A stretch of DNA of 64,000 nt, from contig OZ244061.1 of assembly GCA_965215475.1 (NCBI GenBank), positions 310,001 to 374,000 on the forward strand, in the 5' to 3' direction. The DNA is from Bin80 sp965215475. GTDB taxonomy: Bacteria > Bacteroidota > Rhodothermia > Rhodothermales > Bin80. Under the pieces are notes generated by a model. It did not search any database and was not told the origin of the DNA. It saw only the letters and a program-made list of their open reading frames with translations. The position numbers and the translations under genes were made by a program. Positions 37,318-47,013 of the stretch are shown piece after piece. Positions within the stretch are counted from its first letter, which is position 1. Each line of letters starts with the position of its first letter.

Positions 37318-39004
37318 GTGAGCGCGCGACCGAAAGATATTCTTCTCTGGTCATTCCCGGTTTGAATGCATCAAAATAATCGTCCGTCAATTTCTTCGCA
37401 ATGCCCGAGAGTAGAATTAGTGCGACTACATTTGGAATCGTCACAAATGCAAGGGCAGTATCCCCAATCGCCCAAATGGTATTCAAGCTCACGACTGCAC
37501 CAACAAAGTGCATGACTACAAAAATCATCTTATAGGGCAAGATTGAAGATTTTCCAAAGAGATACATTGAACACCGATCTCCATAATAACTCCAGGAAAT
37601 CGCTGTTGAGATTGCAAACAGAAATACACAAAAGATCACAAGATACTTCCCAATATCTCCTAGTCCCTGTTCAAATGCCAAGGCGGTCATTGGCGCACCA
37701 TTCTCTACAGCCATGCCGTAAAGTCGTGAGTACTGGGTCTGGGTATCCGAAGAGATGGCAACTCCCGCCTGGGTGTCAATCATGCCCGTAAACGGAATAG
37801 TTTGCTCCTGATCAATAAAGAATTGCTCTACCGGCACCTCATGCCATGCATACATGATCCCGTTATTCTGTGCCCGTACAGGAACACCGCCATCAATGAC
37901 AATCTCTTCAGGAACGCTCCCCGAGGGCTGATATCTTCCTCCAATTTCTTCCACATAAGAGAAATCCCCCTCCCCGATCAAAAGTTCGGTATCTACTTTA
38001 TCCTTCCATACTCCCGTGGTAAGAACTACCAGCGCCGTAATCGTACAGATGACGAGCGTATCAATAAACGGTTCGAGTAGTGCAACGGCACCCTCAGAAA
38101 CCGGTTCTTGTGTCTTTGCGGCCGAGTGTGCAATCGGAGCGGATCCCTGTCCTGCTTCATTTGAGAATAAGCCCCGCCTTACGCCCCATAGAATCGTCTG
38201 TAGCAGAATTCCGATTCCCGTACCAGCCACCCCAGCAGTGGGATTAAATGCTTCTGTAAAGATACTTGCTAGTGCAGGGAAAACACCGTTATAATTGATG
38301 GCCAAGATCACTACGCCACCCGTAACATAGAGTAATCCCATCACAGGAGCCAAAATCCCTGTGACCCGGCCAATCCGTGAAATCCCACCAAGAATCACCA
38401 ATGCAACGACTGCCGAAGTTAGACCTCCTGTCACCCAAGTTGGAATGGAAAATTCCGAATTCATCAGATCCGAAACGGTATTGGACTGGATGGCATTCCC
38501 CGTCATCAATGCCGTCAGAAGCAGGGCACCCGCAACCAGCATCGCCAATGGCTTGAACGCCTTTCCTAACCCATATTCAATATAATACATTGGCCCACCG
38601 GACACCGTACCAACGAGTTTGCTTCCATCGCGGTCTACGATGCGGTATCTCTGTGCCAGAGTTACCTCGGTATACTTTGTACACATACCCAACAATGCGG
38701 TCACCCACATCCAGAAAACTGCACCTGGACCTCCCCAGTGAATGGCTAAGGCAACTCCTGCAATATTTCCGATCCCCACTGTCGCTGACAATGCAGTGGT
38801 GAGGGCCTGAAAGTGCGATACATCTCCCGCGTCATCTGGGTCATCGTATTTGCCCGTTGCGACTTTGATACCGTGCCCAAACTGTCGAAACTGAATAAAT
38901 CCCAACCGGAAGGTCAAGAATACTCCACCTCCGACCAGGATGACGAGTAGCGGATATTGTAGCAGGCTATCAATGAACTGCTGTACGCTTATAAGAATGT
39001 TCAT
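37283..39004 (-). CDS. AGCS-family sodium:alanine symporter with a large internal insertion
   Basis: 573 residues against about 450 usual. N-terminal motifs LVILVGGGVFLTFRLGFIQF, VGIGNIAGVALAIHWGGPGA and FWMWVTALLGMCTKYTEVTL are diagnostic for the family, as is LFSNEAGQGSAPIAHSAAKT. Between residues about 335 and 455 is a hydrophilic stretch (VDTELLIGEGDFSYVEEIGG through TALAFEQGLGD) absent from short family members, probably an extracytoplasmic loop. It imports alanine or glycine with Na+. It is coupled to nhaC downstream. Confidence 0.9.
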   Translation of the reverse strand: MNILISVQQFIDSLLQYPLLVILVGGGVFLTFRLGFIQFRQFGHGIKVATGKYDDPDDAGDVSHFQALTTALSATVGIGNIAGVALAIHWGGPGAVFWMWVTALLGMCTKYTEVTLAQRYRIVDRDGSKLVGTVSGGPMYYIEYGLGKAFKPLAMLVAGALLLTALMTGNAIQSNTVSDLMNSEFSIPTWVTGGLTSAVVALVILGGISRIGRVTGILAPVMGLLYVTGGVVILAINYNGVFPALASIFTEAFNPTAGVAGTGIGILLQTILWGVRRGLFSNEAGQGSAPIAHSAAKTQEPVSEGAVALLEPFIDTLVICTITALVVLTTGVWKDKVDTELLIGEGDFSYVEEIGGRYQPSGSVPEEIVIDGGVPVRAQNNGIMYAWHEVPVEQFFIDQEQTIPFTGMIDTQAGVAISSDTQTQYSRLYGMAVENGAPMTALAFEQGLGDIGKYLVIFCVFLFAISTAISWSYYGDRCSMYLFGKSSILPYKMIFVVMHFVGAVVSLNTIWAIGDTALAFVTIPNVVALILLSGIAKKLTDDYFDAFKPGMTREEYLSVARSRAKAHKSGSEV

Positions 39005-39039
39005 GGCAATGATTTAATAATGTATTCGACTAAATATAG

Positions 39040-40050
39040 TCACTGGCTACTTCGTCTTTGTCCTGCGATAGACGCAGCTTGGAGTACAGCCTGAATCATA
39101 CTTCCCTCGTTCGCTTGATTTTTTCCGGCAATATCGAATGCTGTACCATGATCTGGCGAGGTTCGTACGATGGGTAATCCTGCTGTGAAATTCACACCAC
39201 GTCCAAATGAGAGGATCTTGAATGGAGCTAATCCTTGATCATGATACATCGCCAGAATGCAGTCATAATCACAATACTGCCCGCTCCCAAAAAAACCGTC
39301 TGCCGGAAATGGCCCCAAAGCAAGTATGCCTCGATTCCCGGCATCCTTGATCGCTTTGATGATCACTTCTTCTTCCTCATGCCCAAGTACCCCTTTTTCT
39401 CCGGCATGCGGATTAAGTCCAAGAACGGCGATCTTCGGGCGTATAATCCCAAAATCATTCACGAGAGATCGTTGTACTCGCTTTAGTTTTGCCACAAGCC
39501 CATTGACCGTCAGCTTTCCAGATACCTGTTTCAGAGGTATATGAGCCGTAGCCAAGCTAATGCGCAGTTCTCTGGATACCATCATCATGACTTGATCCTT
39601 GACCTTCGTCTTCTTGGCTAGGTACTCCGTGTGCCCTGGAAAATTATAACCTGCGCGAATAATCGCCAGTTTTGAAATGGGACCGGTAACCAGCGCACTG
39701 ATCTTCTTCTGTTTTGCGAGCAGGATCCCTGCATCCACGGCCTTCATTGCCATCATGCCTGCTTTTGGAGTCACCTGCCCGATCTCCACGGACGCCTCTT
39801 CTCCCTCACTTGTATCCAAAAACCGAACTCCACGCTTAGGGACAGGGGTTTTCATGTTCTCAATGAGAACCGGAGGCCGCCTCCCCAGCGATTTTGAATG
39901 AACTTCCAAAGCCTTCTTTGAACCAATGACTACTGGCTCAACCCGCTTCATAAGCAGCGGGTCATCGAGACACTTCAGTACCACTTCGGGGCCGATCCCA
40001 TTTGGGTCCCCCAGTGTAATCGCAATACGCTCTTTCGAGTCCGCCGTCAC
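39040..40050 (-). CDS. pdxA: 4-hydroxythreonine-4-phosphate dehydrogenase
   Basis: 336 residues. Motifs: ITLGDPNGIGPEVVLKCL, LVTGPISKLAI, GHTEYLAKKT, VLGLNPHAGEKGVLGHEEEE and AMYHDQGLAPFKILSFGRGV with metal-binding His/Asp. It makes the aminoacetone-phosphate precursor of pyridoxal 5'-phosphate. It sits 4 bp downstream of the pepA stop on the same strand. No pdxJ is seen. Confidence 0.95.
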   Translation of the reverse strand: MTADSKERIAITLGDPNGIGPEVVLKCLDDPLLMKRVEPVVIGSKKALEVHSKSLGRRPPVLIENMKTPVPKRGVRFLDTSEGEEASVEIGQVTPKAGMMAMKAVDAGILLAKQKKISALVTGPISKLAIIRAGYNFPGHTEYLAKKTKVKDQVMMMVSRELRISLATAHIPLKQVSGKLTVNGLVAKLKRVQRSLVNDFGIIRPKIAVLGLNPHAGEKGVLGHEEEEVIIKAIKDAGNRGILALGPFPADGFFGSGQYCDYDCILAMYHDQGLAPFKILSFGRGVNFTAGLPIVRTSPDHGTAFDIAGKNQANEGSMIQAVLQAASIAGQRRSSQ

Positions 40051-40054
40051 AGCT

Positions 40055-41554
40055 CTATCGCTTCTTGGGATGTGCGTAATCGCGAATAAATTCGGTCAGA
40101 AGTCGAACACCAAAGCCCGTCCCTCCTGCGGGCCTATACGGTAGATCCGACTTTAAGAATGATGGGCCTGCCATGTCAATATGCACCCAAGAATAGTCAA
40201 CAAAATTTTCAAGGAATTTTGCAGCCGTAATACTCCCTGCTTCGCGATTACCAATATTTTTAATATCTGCTACATTACTCTTGATCGACTCTCCGTAATG
40301 GGCATGCATCGGCATGGGATGCAGGAGATCTCCACTACGCTCCGCCGCTTCCATTACCGGTGCTAATCGTTCACTCGCTTCAGAATCTTCACGTGTCATG
40401 ACGGCAGCAACTTGACTCCCCAAAGCAACAACCTGCGCGCCTGTTAACGTCGCTAGATCAATCACAATCTCTGGCCGGTACAGCTTTGCATACGAAAGTG
40501 CATCTGCAAGAATCAGACGCCCTTCTGCATCGGTATTCAGGACTTCGACGGTCATCCCCGAATGCATTTTCAGGATATCTCCGGGAACATAGGCATCCTG
40601 CCCTGGCCGGTTATCTGTTGCTGGAATCAAACCAATCACGTAAAGCGGGACGTCTAGGCGAGCAACCGCTTCCATGGCACCGATCACGGCAGCGGCCCCA
40701 GCCATGTCCGCCTTCATGTGATCCATGGAGTTTTTTGTTGGTTTTAGAGACAGTCCGCCCGTATCAAAAACGATTCCTTTTCCAATCAATACCACCGGGC
40801 GGGAATTTGCTGCTTTAGCAGGTTTCCAGGTCATTTCAATCATGACAGGTGGCGCAAGGCTTCCCCGGTTTACTCCGAGTAGCCCACCCATTTTCTCCTT
40901 CTCAATGTCTGACTTATCCCAAATCGATACTTCATATCCGTATTTACGGCCGAATCGTTCGACAATTCTTCCAAGCTGCGTCGGGGATTTGTCGTGTGGA
41001 GACAGGTTTACAAGATCACGGGCCGTAATCGTTGCTTCGGCTTCAATTCGACCACGCTCGGCACCGCGCCTGGCAGATTTTTCATCCTGACCAGCATGCA
41101 AGACGAGTCGCTCTGTAACCGTTCGCTCATGGTTTGGCTGTGTCTTATAGTGGTTGTAGTCATACGAGGCAAGCATATACCCTTCTACCAGAGATTGCCC
41201 CGTGGCTTCTGAATCGAGCCGTGAATCGGGCAAACATAAAGCGACCGTCGTCGCTTTCGTTTTCATGGCTAAATGTGCACCCGCTGCTGCGGCTCTGCGC
41301 AGTATTTCACGATCAACATTTTCTGGGTATCCCAAGCCAACGACGGCAACCCTTGCTGCACGGCCAGAGGTGGGATAGCATAAAAGTGTTTCCTCTAGAT
41401 CTCCCTCAAAATCAATTAATGCCGTGTTAAGTGCTTCTCCGATTGGTCCACCAATCTGTGCTGCACGAGCACGGGCGAGGGAACGCTCAACTGGGATGAT
41501 CAAAAGATCTACATCCAAATCCTGGAGACTTAGTGTGGTGACAGAAACTTTCAT
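40055..41554 (-). CDS. pepA: Leucyl aminopeptidase (M17)
   Basis: 499 residues. The catalytic domain has GKGIVFDTGGLSLKPTKNSM, HMKADMAGAAAVIGAM and VLNTDAEGRLILADAL (two-zinc site), with IDLATLTGAQVVALG and HIDMAGPSFLK. It is a cytosolic hexameric metallopeptidase that removes N-terminal residues; some homologues also bind DNA. It overlaps the upstream DHH gene by 4 bp. Confidence 0.95.
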   Translation of the reverse strand: MKVSVTTLSLQDLDVDLLIIPVERSLARARAAQIGGPIGEALNTALIDFEGDLEETLLCYPTSGRAARVAVVGLGYPENVDREILRRAAAAGAHLAMKTKATTVALCLPDSRLDSEATGQSLVEGYMLASYDYNHYKTQPNHERTVTERLVLHAGQDEKSARRGAERGRIEAEATITARDLVNLSPHDKSPTQLGRIVERFGRKYGYEVSIWDKSDIEKEKMGGLLGVNRGSLAPPVMIEMTWKPAKAANSRPVVLIGKGIVFDTGGLSLKPTKNSMDHMKADMAGAAAVIGAMEAVARLDVPLYVIGLIPATDNRPGQDAYVPGDILKMHSGMTVEVLNTDAEGRLILADALSYAKLYRPEIVIDLATLTGAQVVALGSQVAAVMTREDSEASERLAPVMEAAERSGDLLHPMPMHAHYGESIKSNVADIKNIGNREAGSITAAKFLENFVDYSWVHIDMAGPSFLKSDLPYRPAGGTGFGVRLLTEFIRDYAHPKKR

Positions 41555-42609
41555 TGTTTTGGACTGGATAGTACATTGAGATAGGCCTCATCTTCTTGAG
41601 TCAAGGCCATAAGTTCTTCTTCTTTAAATAAATCCGGGGCCCCATCTAGTACCACTTCTACCGCCTCTCTGATTGAGCACCGAAGAAATGCACCCGCTGC
41701 GTTCTGATGCCCGCCACCATCATACGTCTGCGCCCAAGTATCCATTCGATAGTCGCCTTTGGATCGGAAACTGACCTTCACGCCTCGTTTCAATTCCGTA
41801 AAAAGAAGCGTTACTCGAACCCCTGCAATCGACATCATCATATCGGAAAACCCATGAATCTCATCATACTCAACTTCGGACGTGTCAAGCATATGTCTAG
41901 TGATTGTAAGATAGGCCAGTTTTCCCCCATACAAAAAGGTCAAACTCTGGAATGCCATAGAAACTAGGCGAGGCCAGGATGGGCTATGATTTTCGTATAC
42001 ACCTGAATATACCTCCAAAGAGGAGTAGCTTCCACGTTCGAGCAAATCAGCGGTCATTCGGTGGATCTTTGGGGTTACCGAAGAAAACCGGAACGAACCT
42101 GTGTCTGTCATGACCGCAGTATAAAGTGCCGTAGCCATGTCAGAGTCAATTAAATCCTGGTCATAGCTACAAATCAAATCGTAAACCAATTCCCCGGTCG
42201 CGGCAGCCTCTTCATCACGTACCATCCAAGTAAACCACGTTTCAGGCTCTGTGTGATGATCTATAAGTAATACCGGGCCCTTGTACAGATCTAGGGCTCT
42301 GGAAACCGTTTTTCCCAAACGATCTCGGGAATTTGTATCTACCACTATGAAGAGATCTGCACGGGCAACCGCATCTAAATTTTCTAGAGAATTCCCGGTC
42401 CGAATCACGTCTGAACCCGGCATCCATTCAAGATTGGAAGGCGTAGGGTCCGTGTTGAACAGTGCAACTTCTTTACCCAGAAGCTCTAGAAAACGCCCGA
42501 GCGCAATCTGTGAACCGATTGCATCTCCATCAGGACGCTGGTGAGTTGTTATCACAAAATGATGATGTCCAAGCAGCACCTCTAAACCGTCTTTTAACAT
42601 GGCATCCAT
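41551..42609 (-). CDS. DHH-family phosphoesterase (NrnA-like)
   Basis: About 352 residues from ATG 42609; another ATG three codons later is equally good, and in-frame codons up to 42702 are not conserved in character. The DHH/DHHA1 motifs are ITTHQRPDGDAIGSQIAL, DLFIVVDTNSRDRLG and VLLIDHHTEPE (the DHH), then SFRFSSVTP and, in DHHA1, YDGGGHQNAAGAF. NrnA-type enzymes degrade nanoRNAs and pAp, and some hydrolyse cyclic dinucleotides. Exact substrate unknown. Confidence 0.88.
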   Translation of the reverse strand: MDAMLKDGLEVLLGHHHFVITTHQRPDGDAIGSQIALGRFLELLGKEVALFNTDPTPSNLEWMPGSDVIRTGNSLENLDAVARADLFIVVDTNSRDRLGKTVSRALDLYKGPVLLIDHHTEPETWFTWMVRDEEAAATGELVYDLICSYDQDLIDSDMATALYTAVMTDTGSFRFSSVTPKIHRMTADLLERGSYSSLEVYSGVYENHSPSWPRLVSMAFQSLTFLYGGKLAYLTITRHMLDTSEVEYDEIHGFSDMMMSIAGVRVTLLFTELKRGVKVSFRSKGDYRMDTWAQTYDGGGHQNAAGAFLRCSIREAVEVVLDGAPDLFKEEELMALTQEDEAYLNVLSSPKQ

Positions 42610-42803
42610 AGATGTCGCAATCAGAACCAGGAGTTTCGTTCGCAGCCTTCGTTCACAGCAATCTCCAGCAGCAATGTGCGACGCATCGGTGATTACCAAC
42701 AAACCTCATGAAAATCTGGCAAGCCTCACAGTTTAATTAATTAAGAACCTCTGCATACCCGCAATTGAACTGAAAAAAATATGACTTGTTCGAAGGACTC
42801 ATT

Positions 42804-44105
42804 CTAGATTGAAAGCCATGCTTCCGTCTGACGGGGTAGTACGGATGCTGGAGAAATTGATTCTGCGAGTAAGGCGCGACTGATCCGTTCCATTCTTGCT
42901 CCCTGAGACCCCTTGACTAGAATTACATCTCCTGACTCCGGTTGATAGATCCTTCCGCAATTGAGCTCGTGCTCAAACTCTTTTGAATCCGAGACACATT
43001 CGACGTGGAGGCTTAAAGCCGCTGGCAATTCTTTTGCCGCCGCCCGCATTCGGGGACCGCATCCATAGATCAGGTCTGCATTCTCGATAGCCTTTTTCAA
43101 TACCTCTTCATGTGCCTCTTGCTCTGTTGTACCAAGCTCTAGCATGTCCCCTAGAAAGGCAATCCGCCTTTGAGCCGTATACCGACGCAATACATCTAGA
43201 GCAACCTTTACTGCATCTGGACTGGCATTATAGGAATCGTCAATTAAAACAGATTCATTTTTTCCAGGTAAGGGATTCAGTCGCCCTTTTTCTGTTTTCA
43301 GCGAGCATAGGGCTTCATTAATGAGCTTCGGGGGCAATCCGACCGAAGTTCCAACCGCAAAAGCAGCAAGAAGAATATAAATGACATGTTCACCTAATAA
43401 GGGAACTTCTGCGGTAATTTCACGGGGTGTGATCTTTGCATCTTTGGCCCTTCCATAAAGGAGATGCCTGCCTTTGCATTCTGCCATCATTGCACGGGTA
43501 CGAGGATCATCCGCATTCAGGCATGCGATCCCGTTGTCGCCAAGTGCACGAACGAGTTCACTTTTCTCCTGCTGAACGCCCTCAATGGATCCCAACATTT
43601 CTAGGTGTACTCCTCGTACATTCGTCACAACAGAAATATCTGGCCTGAAATACTGGCAGATCTCTTTCAGATCTCCTTTTTGGGAAGCACCCATTTCCAG
43701 GACAAGATACGTGTGATCTTCCAGGTTGCTATTCGCCAACGTAAGAGATAAGCCCAATGTCGTATTGAGGTTGCCGACCGATGATATCACTGGATACGCG
43801 GCACTTAATACCTGCGCCACAGCTTTCCTAGTGGTCGTCTTGCCCATTGAACCAGTGATTGCAATCACTTTTGCGTTTGCTTGCTTTACCTTGTTGGAAG
43901 CAACTTCTGCTAGATAGGTCGTCGTGTTCTGGACAATCTGAAAATTATCTCCCCTTCCCCCCTCAACGGCCCTCTCGACAATCACCTTTGATGCACCTTG
44001 GCGGAATGCCTGCTGTACAAAATCATGTCCATCAAAACGTTCTCCCTTAATCGCCACAAAAGTGTCCCCTTCCCGGAGAGTACGAGTATCAATCGAAAAC
44101 GACAT
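42804..44105 (-). CDS. murF: UDP-N-acetylmuramoyl-tripeptide--D-alanyl-D-alanine ligase
   Basis: 433 residues. The N-terminal domain (SIDTRTLREGDTFVAIKGER) is followed by the Mur ligase P-loop AITGSMGKTTTRKAVAQVL and VLEMGASQKGDLKEI, plus DDSYNASPDAVKVALDVL. It adds D-Ala-D-Ala to the peptidoglycan precursor. It shares a base with ddl, whose product makes its substrate, so the pair forms a functional unit. Confidence 0.95.
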   Translation of the reverse strand: MSFSIDTRTLREGDTFVAIKGERFDGHDFVQQAFRQGASKVIVERAVEGGRGDNFQIVQNTTTYLAEVASNKVKQANAKVIAITGSMGKTTTRKAVAQVLSAAYPVISSVGNLNTTLGLSLTLANSNLEDHTYLVLEMGASQKGDLKEICQYFRPDISVVTNVRGVHLEMLGSIEGVQQEKSELVRALGDNGIACLNADDPRTRAMMAECKGRHLLYGRAKDAKITPREITAEVPLLGEHVIYILLAAFAVGTSVGLPPKLINEALCSLKTEKGRLNPLPGKNESVLIDDSYNASPDAVKVALDVLRRYTAQRRIAFLGDMLELGTTEQEAHEEVLKKAIENADLIYGCGPRMRAAAKELPAALSLHVECVSDSKEFEHELNCGRIYQPESGDVILVKGSQGARMERISRALLAESISPASVLPRQTEAWLSI

Positions 44106-45196
44106 TACCGATTACGGACCAATTGGGATCGTCGTTGATGGGTAACAAATGCATCTTGGATCAGGATATCCATGAGGTCTGTAAAGGATACTTCCGAATT
44201 ATCCCAGAGCATCGGATACATACTGACCGAAGTAAACCCCGGGATGGTATTGACTTCATTGACCAGTACCCGAAGATCTTTTTCAAGAAAAAAATCGATT
44301 CTGGCCATTCCATAACAATCAAGTACGCGACAAACTCTACGAGCTAAACGCTGAATACGTGCTGTAACCGCTTCCGGGATTCGGGCCGGAATGACGATCT
44401 CAGTTGCCGATTCATCTTCATACTTAGCCTGATAAGAATAAAAAGAATGTGTGGTCGTGATCTCGCCGCAACCTGAGACATGAATTGGATTCCTCCCCAA
44501 TACAGCACATTCAATCTCACGACCTGTGATCGCTTCTTCGATCAAGACCTTTTCATCGTACTTGAAAGCTTCTTCAATTGCCGTATGATATTCCATCAAC
44601 GACTCTACTTTGGAAATTCCAATGGATGAGCCCGTGTTGGCGGGTTTGACAAAGAGCGATTTCCCAAACTTTCTAGCCAGGTAGTCATAGCTGGGAAAAT
44701 TGGTCTCTCCGCTGTGAAGCACTTTGAATTCTGGTACGGGGATCCCCGCCTCCCGCAAGAGGCGTTTCGAGGTGTCCTTGTCCATGCAAACCGAGGACCC
44801 AAGGATCCCCGCTCCAACATATGGGATCCCGTACATCTGAAAAAGCCCTTGAATGGCCCCATCTTCTCCATTCGTTCCGTGGAGAACGGGAAATACAATA
44901 TCCACATGAACTGTATCCTCTGGAGATTCAATCGGAGCCAACCCTCTATCGGGTTTCAAGAAGACCAACTCACCTGATGCATAAAAATCAATCTGCCCAG
45001 GAGGTGTATCCTCAACGGTTGCCACGCGAACCCAGGTCCCATCACGATTGATCCGAACTAGTGTGATCTTATAACGTGTTTGATCAATCGCGTGAAATAC
45101 ATTCCGTGCCGATACCAGAGATACTTCGTGTTCAGCGGACTGACCTCCGTAAATGAGTAGGATATGGGGTTGGGGAGGAATGTGTGCCAGTTTCAC
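44105..45196 (-). CDS. ddl: D-alanine--D-alanine ligase
   Basis: 363 residues, ATP-grasp. N-terminal LLIYGGQSAEHEVSLVSARN is the family signature; FPVLHGTNGEDGAIQGLFQM, VKPANTGSSIGISKV and LVNEVNTIPGFTSVSMYP complete it. It supplies D-Ala-D-Ala to MurF. It overlaps pyrC by 4 bp and murF by 1 bp. Confidence 0.96.
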   Translation of the reverse strand: MKLAHIPPQPHILLIYGGQSAEHEVSLVSARNVFHAIDQTRYKITLVRINRDGTWVRVATVEDTPPGQIDFYASGELVFLKPDRGLAPIESPEDTVHVDIVFPVLHGTNGEDGAIQGLFQMYGIPYVGAGILGSSVCMDKDTSKRLLREAGIPVPEFKVLHSGETNFPSYDYLARKFGKSLFVKPANTGSSIGISKVESLMEYHTAIEEAFKYDEKVLIEEAITGREIECAVLGRNPIHVSGCGEITTTHSFYSYQAKYEDESATEIVIPARIPEAVTARIQRLARRVCRVLDCYGMARIDFFLEKDLRVLVNEVNTIPGFTSVSMYPMLWDNSEVSFTDLMDILIQDAFVTHQRRSQLVRNR

Positions 45197-46479
45197 GGTT
45201 GATTCTCTACTAGTTGTCCTTTATTATAAATGGCCCAGGCACGTCCGGTCATGTAGGAGCCTAAAAATGGTGTATTTCGGCTCTTGGAATGAATGTGTCT
45301 GGATTCGAATGTCCAGTTTGTCGTCGCATCAAAGATAGTCAAATTCGCGAATGATCCAACTTCAAACGATGGAACCTGTAGCCCCAGAATCTCACGTGGA
45401 GCAACACAAAGCCGATGCACGGCCTCGGCAACACTCAAATGCTGGGTAGCGACCAGATGCCGTCCAGTAAGTCCCCAAGCCGTTTCTAACCCAATAATTC
45501 CGAATGGAGAGGACACAAAATCTGTTTCTTTCTCAAATGCGGCATGGGGCGCATGATCCGTACAAATTGCATCCAGAGTTCCGTCGGATAGACCCGTTCG
45601 AATCGCTTCTACATCATCGGCGGTCCTAAGGGGTGGATGCATTTTGGTCTGTACATCAAAACTCGACTCTTCAACCGCTTCTTCAGTCAATGAAAAATGA
45701 TGTGTACACGCTTCAGATGTTATATGGATTCCCTGTGCCTTTGCATCCCGAATCATTTGTGTGGATCGAGCAGTGGATACGTGAGCTACATGTAAATGTC
45801 CTCCCGTCAATTCTGCTAGCATGAGGTCACGGGCCAGCATGGATTCTTCTGAGAATGTGGGAACAGGTGTCAGTCCAAGATAGGTAGAAATCACCCCCTC
45901 ATTCATGTGACCTTTCGGGCCCAGAGTCAAATCTTCCATATGATTAATGATGGGCTTGCCGACAACTTTCGCGTATTCAAGTGCACGCCGCATAAGACTC
46001 CCATTGTGAACCGGCAATCCGTCATCACTGAAGGCCACCGCTCCAGTAGCTGCTAATTCAGCCATCTCAGATAAATCTTTCCCTTGCCTCTTGCGTGACA
46101 CACACGCAATCGGATATACATCTACGGGGAGTTCTTCCGCCCGCTTAATCAATGAATGAACGGCTTCCCTATTGTCAATTGGCGGATCTGTATTTGGCAT
46201 ACATGCAACTGCAGTAAAGCCACCAAAAGCCGCCGCGCGACAGCCGGTTTCGATCGTCTCCTTGTGCTCCTCCCCAGGATCACGAAAGTGAACATGCATA
46301 TCCATCCACCCTGGGGAGATCATTCGTCCCTTCGCTTCCAAAACCTGTTCATCCGAAGCCTTAAGGTTTTCCCCTACTTCTGCAATCAAACCCTTGCGAA
46401 TACGTATATCTGCACGCCGGGTCTTCCCCGTCGAGGGATTCAGGATTGCTCCATTCTGAATGAAAAGATCAGGATTCAT
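45193..46479 (-). CDS. pyrC: Dihydroorotase
   Basis: 428 residues of the class I (PyrC2-like) amidohydrolases. SPGWMDMHVHFRDPGEEHKE carries the zinc-binding HxH. Others: FTAVACMPNTDPPIDN, KPIINHMEDL, HVAHVSTARST and ICTDHAPHAAFEKE with the catalytic Asp. It closes carbamoyl-aspartate to dihydroorotate in pyrimidine synthesis. Confidence 0.94.
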   Translation of the reverse strand: MNPDLFIQNGAILNPSTGKTRRADIRIRKGLIAEVGENLKASDEQVLEAKGRMISPGWMDMHVHFRDPGEEHKETIETGCRAAAFGGFTAVACMPNTDPPIDNREAVHSLIKRAEELPVDVYPIACVSRKRQGKDLSEMAELAATGAVAFSDDGLPVHNGSLMRRALEYAKVVGKPIINHMEDLTLGPKGHMNEGVISTYLGLTPVPTFSEESMLARDLMLAELTGGHLHVAHVSTARSTQMIRDAKAQGIHITSEACTHHFSLTEEAVEESSFDVQTKMHPPLRTADDVEAIRTGLSDGTLDAICTDHAPHAAFEKETDFVSSPFGIIGLETAWGLTGRHLVATQHLSVAEAVHRLCVAPREILGLQVPSFEVGSFANLTIFDATTNWTFESRHIHSKSRNTPFLGSYMTGRAWAIYNKGQLVENQP

Positions 46480-47013
46480 TCACCTCCAGGTATTGGAAAA
46501 CAATCAATTTTTTTGAACTAGGAAGTGTTCTCCAGATAGCGTAGCAATTTTGGATTTTGCTGCTTCTGTAAAATATCATGGGAACTAGGAAGCCGTTCAT
46601 TCAAGCCTTATACGCATAAGAACGGTCTTGGGACCTTCTGGATCTTCACATGACGAAAATCTATCGGCTAGAAAACTATATTCCATTGATGAATATACTA
46701 TTCACGTATCTCTAAACTGATTCGATCGTACCCTGCGACCATGACGCAACTTTAACTTCAATAAAATTCTCAACTGGTTTAGCATACTATGTGAAAAACC
46801 TCCAATCGCTCACAATGCCAGCCGACTCCATGTTGTGCGCCCATTTTTCCAGGCGACAAGGTTTTGCAGCTAGGTTTGAACCCTGTCCAAATGTACATGT
46901 TACAGTCCGTAACAGAGCCTTCATGAGTATGAGAAAAACCCTCTCTCCTTGAGTTAAAAGGATTATGAGAGTTTCTATACCATCAAATCCGCCCCAATAC
47001 TTGTCTATGCTAT
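46480..47013. other. 534-bp divergent region between pyrC and the response regulator
   Basis: No gene or RNA gene seen. It contains one clean inverted repeat (separate entry at 46898) and a TATGCTAT stretch just before the response-regulator ATG. A T-arm-like string GGTTTGAACCC near 46873 does not belong to a complete tRNA. Confidence 0.4.
46898..46914. promoter_or_regulatory. Possible operator upstream of the two-component genes
   Basis: TGTTAC-AGTCC-GTAACA is a perfect 6-bp inverted repeat with 5-nt spacer, about 100 bp upstream of the response-regulator start. OmpR/PhoB-family regulators more often bind direct repeats, so another regulator or chance is possible. Confidence 0.3.

Noticed and set aside
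46861..46914. tRNA-like string GGTTTGAACCC near 46873
   Set aside because: No acceptor, D or anticodon stems could be drawn around it.
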